A stretch of DNA of 64,000 nt from Vreelandella neptunia (GTDB lineage Bacteria > Pseudomonadota > Gammaproteobacteria > Pseudomonadales > Halomonadaceae), in contig NZ_JHQL01000006.1 in NCBI RefSeq assembly GCF_000712975.1, positions 124,001 through 188,000 on the forward strand, read 5' to 3'. Shown here piece after piece: positions 61,745 to 64,000 of this stretch. How positions within the stretch are numbered: position 1 is the first letter of the stretch; each line of letters begins with the position of its first letter. Both the position numbers and the translations under genes were made by a program. The notes beneath the pieces were generated by a model, which saw only the letters and a list, made by a program, of their open reading frames with translations, was not told the DNA's origin and did not search any database.

Positions 61745-63007
61745 TCACGCGGCGAACTGATTAATGGGGTAATAGTGGTAGGTACTCCCTTCCGTTACCT
61801 CTGTGTCGGGGTTAATCATCAGATAGCCGTCGGCTTGGCTGGCGGCAGTGAGCATATGCGACCCCTGCCCACCCGCTAATGTCGCGACAGGTTCCCCGCT
61901 ACTACCGTCCACCACCACGCGCAATAACTCGCACCGCCCCCGGGGGCCGCGCTGGGCAAAACCGGCTTTTATTGGGTAACACTGCAACGCCGCTACTTTT
62001 CTGCCCTGCATGGCGTGAACAAACGGTAATGCCAATAGTTGCCAACCAACCAACGAAGCGACGGGATTGCCAGGTAACGCGATTAGTGGGGTAGCTGCTA
62101 AAGGATCGGCACCTAAATAGCCAAACGCAAAGGGCTTGCCTGGCTTCATCGCGACACCATGGAAATGCAGCCCGCCACGCTGTTCGATAATGGGCCGAAC
62201 GTGGTCTTCTTCGCCTACCGACACTCCCCCCGTACACATCAGCACGTCTGCAGCGTGCTGTGCATCATCAAACGCCTGATGTAGCGGCGCGGGCGAATCC
62301 GCAATGACGCCAAGATCAATTACCTCACACTGCGCCTGCGCTAGCAGTGCCTTGAGCATTGCCCGGTTGCTGTCGAAGACCTGCCCAGGCGATCGTCGGG
62401 CACCAGGGGCGATCAGCTCATCGCCGGTGGAGAGTAGTGCCACACGCAAACGTCGTTTAACAGTAACGGCACTTATTCCGTGACTTGCCAACAGCGCAAT
62501 CGATGCCGGGGTGAGGTACTCGCCTACTGCCAGTAGCAGGTCACCCTCACGGGTTTCTTCGCCCTGGCGGCGAATATTAGCGCCCATAGCCAACGTGCCT
62601 TCGATATGAATATGCCCGTGATGATCAAGCGTGACGCGCTCCTGTGGCACCACAACATCGGCACCAACGGGTACCGGTGCACCGGTAAAGATACGCGCGC
62701 AGCCGCCTTGGGAAAGCAACATCACGCCCGCCCCGGCCGGTACGCGCTGAACAATGGGCAACCCTTCCCCCTGGCGAGCCGATGGGTAGTCAGCCAAGCG
62801 CAGCGCATAACCATCCATCGCGCTATTGTCGACCCCAGGCATATCAAGAGGCGCAACGACTGCCTCAGCAAGCACGCGCCCTGGCGCCTGTTCAAGAGAA
62901 ACCGTTTCTACGCCGTTAAGTGGCGTAGCAGCGTCAATAAGCCGCTGACGTGCTTCAAAGAGCGCTAACAATCCTGGCGTTACGATGTCGCCACACTGAC
63001 AGTTCAT
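61745..63007 (-). CDS. moeA: Molybdopterin molybdotransferase MoeA
   Basis: Inserts molybdenum into adenylylated molybdopterin. 420 residues in the usual domain order: N-terminal ALFEARQRLIDAATPL, LEQAPGRVLAEAVVAPLDMP and NSAMDGYAL; then the MoCF-binding part with LSTGDELIAPG and CTGGVSVGEEDHVRP; then the C-terminal domain with LPGNPVASLVGW. All typical motifs are intact. Overlaps the upstream moaB gene by four bases. Confidence 0.95.
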   Translation of the reverse strand: MNCQCGDIVTPGLLALFEARQRLIDAATPLNGVETVSLEQAPGRVLAEAVVAPLDMPGVDNSAMDGYALRLADYPSARQGEGLPIVQRVPAGAGVMLLSQGGCARIFTGAPVPVGADVVVPQERVTLDHHGHIHIEGTLAMGANIRRQGEETREGDLLLAVGEYLTPASIALLASHGISAVTVKRRLRVALLSTGDELIAPGARRSPGQVFDSNRAMLKALLAQAQCEVIDLGVIADSPAPLHQAFDDAQHAADVLMCTGGVSVGEEDHVRPIIEQRGGLHFHGVAMKPGKPFAFGYLGADPLAATPLIALPGNPVASLVGWQLLALPFVHAMQGRKVAALQCYPIKAGFAQRGPRGRCELLRVVVDGSSGEPVATLAGGQGSHMLTAASQADGYLMINPDTEVTEGSTYHYYPINQFAA

Positions 63008-63579
63008 ACGCGCTCCGCCTCATTATGCGTAGCATGACGGCTGCTACATGGCGTCGCTAAAGGTAGGACCATCGCGGCAAAGTTGCAGGGCCGAGTACGG
63101 GAATCCAATTGCAATGAGATAATTTTATCCCACGCCATAGCGCACGCTTTAGGTGAGCCGGGCATCGCAAATATCAGCGTTTGATTGGCAACGCCTGCGA
63201 CCGCCCGCGATTGGATGGTGGCCGTTCCTATCGTCTGCAAAGAGAAATGCCGAAACAGCTCGCCATATCCGTCAATGGCTTTATCAAACAGCGGCGTCAG
63301 CGCTTCTGGGGTGGTATCCCTGGGGGTGAAGCCAGTGCCGCCGTTAACCAAGATTACCTGGGTGTCAGCCCTTGCGATCCACTCCGACACTACCGCGCGA
63401 ACCTGATAAATATCGTCAGGTACGATGCGCCGTTCCATTAAGTTGTGGCCACATTCACTCAGGTGCGCAGCCAGCAAATCGCCGCTGCCATCCTCGTCAA
63501 ACCCGCGGGTATCAGAAATTGTTAGCACCGAGATGTTAAGCGGGCTAAAAAGGGCATCGACAGGCACATGGGACATCAC
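63004..63579 (-). CDS. moaB: Molybdenum cofactor protein MoaB
   Basis: 191 residues, Mog/MoaB fold: SVLTISDTRGFDEDGSGDLL at the N-terminus and VILVNGGTGFTPRDTTPEAL with the GGTG molybdopterin-binding loop, then FAMPGSPKACAMAWDKII. Thought to adenylylate or bind molybdopterin. GGAG-type purines precede the ATG. The C-terminal tail of about 25 residues is longer than usual. Confidence 0.92.
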   Translation of the reverse strand: MMSHVPVDALFSPLNISVLTISDTRGFDEDGSGDLLAAHLSECGHNLMERRIVPDDIYQVRAVVSEWIARADTQVILVNGGTGFTPRDTTPEALTPLFDKAIDGYGELFRHFSLQTIGTATIQSRAVAGVANQTLIFAMPGSPKACAMAWDKIISLQLDSRTRPCNFAAMVLPLATPCSSRHATHNEAERV

Positions 63580-63596
63580 ACTCTCCTCTTGCTTTT

Positions 63597-64000
63597 CTAT
63601 TGCATCAAACTGCCGCCGGCATCGTCATCCAGAACAATGCCTTCGACGCCGATCTCGCTTTCCAACGCCAGCAAATAGTGGCGTAACGCCCGTCGGGTCG
63701 CCTGCTCACGCAGACTATGACGTACCCGGTCAGCCACCTGCTCAAACGGTAACGCTCGCCCTTCACGCCGCTCGTCGATACTGACAACGTGCCAGCCATA
63801 ACGGGAAGCTAAGGGGCGCTCGTGAAGCCCTTCGGGTAAGTGTTGTAAAGCTCGGTCCAGTTCTGGGACGGTCTGCCCCGTCACCAGCCAGCCCAAGTCG
63901 CCATCCATCTCTTTCGAGGGGCACGCGGAGTGGTGTTGGGCAAACTCAGCAAAACGTTCTGGGATCTCCGTGAGTTGTTTAATCAGCTTCTCACCCAGCT
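63597..64000 (-). CDS. Parvulin-type peptidyl-prolyl isomerase, N-terminus beyond window
   Basis: Reading frame open to the right edge, so the protein is N-terminally truncated here; about 134 residues are visible. Parvulin core: HHSACPSKEMDGDLGWL, then SRYGWHVVSIDERREGRALP and FEQVADRVRHSLREQ. The CPSK...GGDLGWL form is that of the NifM/PpiC proteins found beside narGHJI and moaA in pseudomonads and halomonads. The neighbouring nar genes would lie just upstream, outside the window. Confidence 0.88.
   Translation of the reverse strand, partial: LGEKLIKQLTEIPERFAEFAQHHSACPSKEMDGDLGWLVTGQTVPELDRALQHLPEGLHERPLASRYGWHVVSIDERREGRALPFEQVADRVRHSLREQATRRALRHYLLALESEIGVEGIVLDDDAGGSLMQ

Noticed and set aside
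1-64000. CRISPR arrays, intact insertion sequences, rRNA genes
   Set aside because: No regularly spaced repeats, transposase genes with terminal repeats, or rRNA sequence were found.

Overview
The window looks like the chromosome of a Halomonas-type gammaproteobacterium. This rests on protein style, moderate GC and the combination of Sbp/CysTWA, SsuABCDE, SfnB-like and TauABCD genes with a Mo-cofactor block. Species cannot be fixed from the sequence alone. No rRNA, intact tRNA, CRISPR array or intact IS element was seen.

Region 1 (1-41118) is a very dense sulfur-scavenging cluster. It runs: sulfate ABC importer sbp-cysT-cysW-cysA (1-3969); alkanesulfonate importer and monooxygenase ssuCBAD (4479-8307); an RBBP9-like hydrolase; a run of NLPA/MetQ-type binding protein, two SfnB-like flavoproteins, a DmoA/NtaA-like flavin monooxygenase and a second NLPA protein (9307-14793). 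Next comes a leftward operon of AhpD-like protein, SfnB-like flavoprotein and an ABC importer (19193 down to 14804), with a divergent AraC regulator. Then serine acetyltransferase, a DszC/SfnB-like flavoprotein, and a second ssuA/ssuE/ssuD set (20199-25286). Then an NLPA-MetN-MetI importer with a 2OG-Fe(II) oxygenase and a fourth NLPA protein (26774-31411). Then a YeeE/YedE (TsuA-like) transporter with a periplasmic rhodanese, a degenerate EAL-like protein, and a tau-type operon (34843-39949) that contains a threonine-synthase-like PLP enzyme and two TauA-like binding proteins, divergent from tauD. Together these would import sulfate, thiosulfate, sulfonates, taurine and probably sulfones, liberate sulfite with flavin- or 2-oxoglutarate-dependent oxygenases, and feed cysteine synthesis through O-acetylserine.

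Region 2 (about 41.2-54.9 kb) is an accessory island. It holds an AT-rich orphan gene, a 1790-residue protein that appears to carry two complete tyrosine-recombinase catalytic domains in one chain, a TIR-domain protein with an unrecognised C-terminal domain, an unrecognised 280-residue protein, and a Gabija-type defence pair (GajA OLD-family nuclease, GajB UvrD-like helicase). It ends at a 31-base 3' tRNA fragment followed by a strong terminator, which looks like an attachment-site scar. The giant tandem recombinase is the best candidate here for an undescribed system.

Region 3 (55-64 kb) returns to core-type genes: an LprI-like secreted protein, a membrane diguanylate cyclase, an MHYT sensor with a PAS-GGDEF-EAL partner, and a leftward block ppiC-moaB-moeA-DGC protein-moaA. 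That block resembles the tail of a respiratory nitrate reductase cluster, whose nar genes would lie just beyond the right edge.
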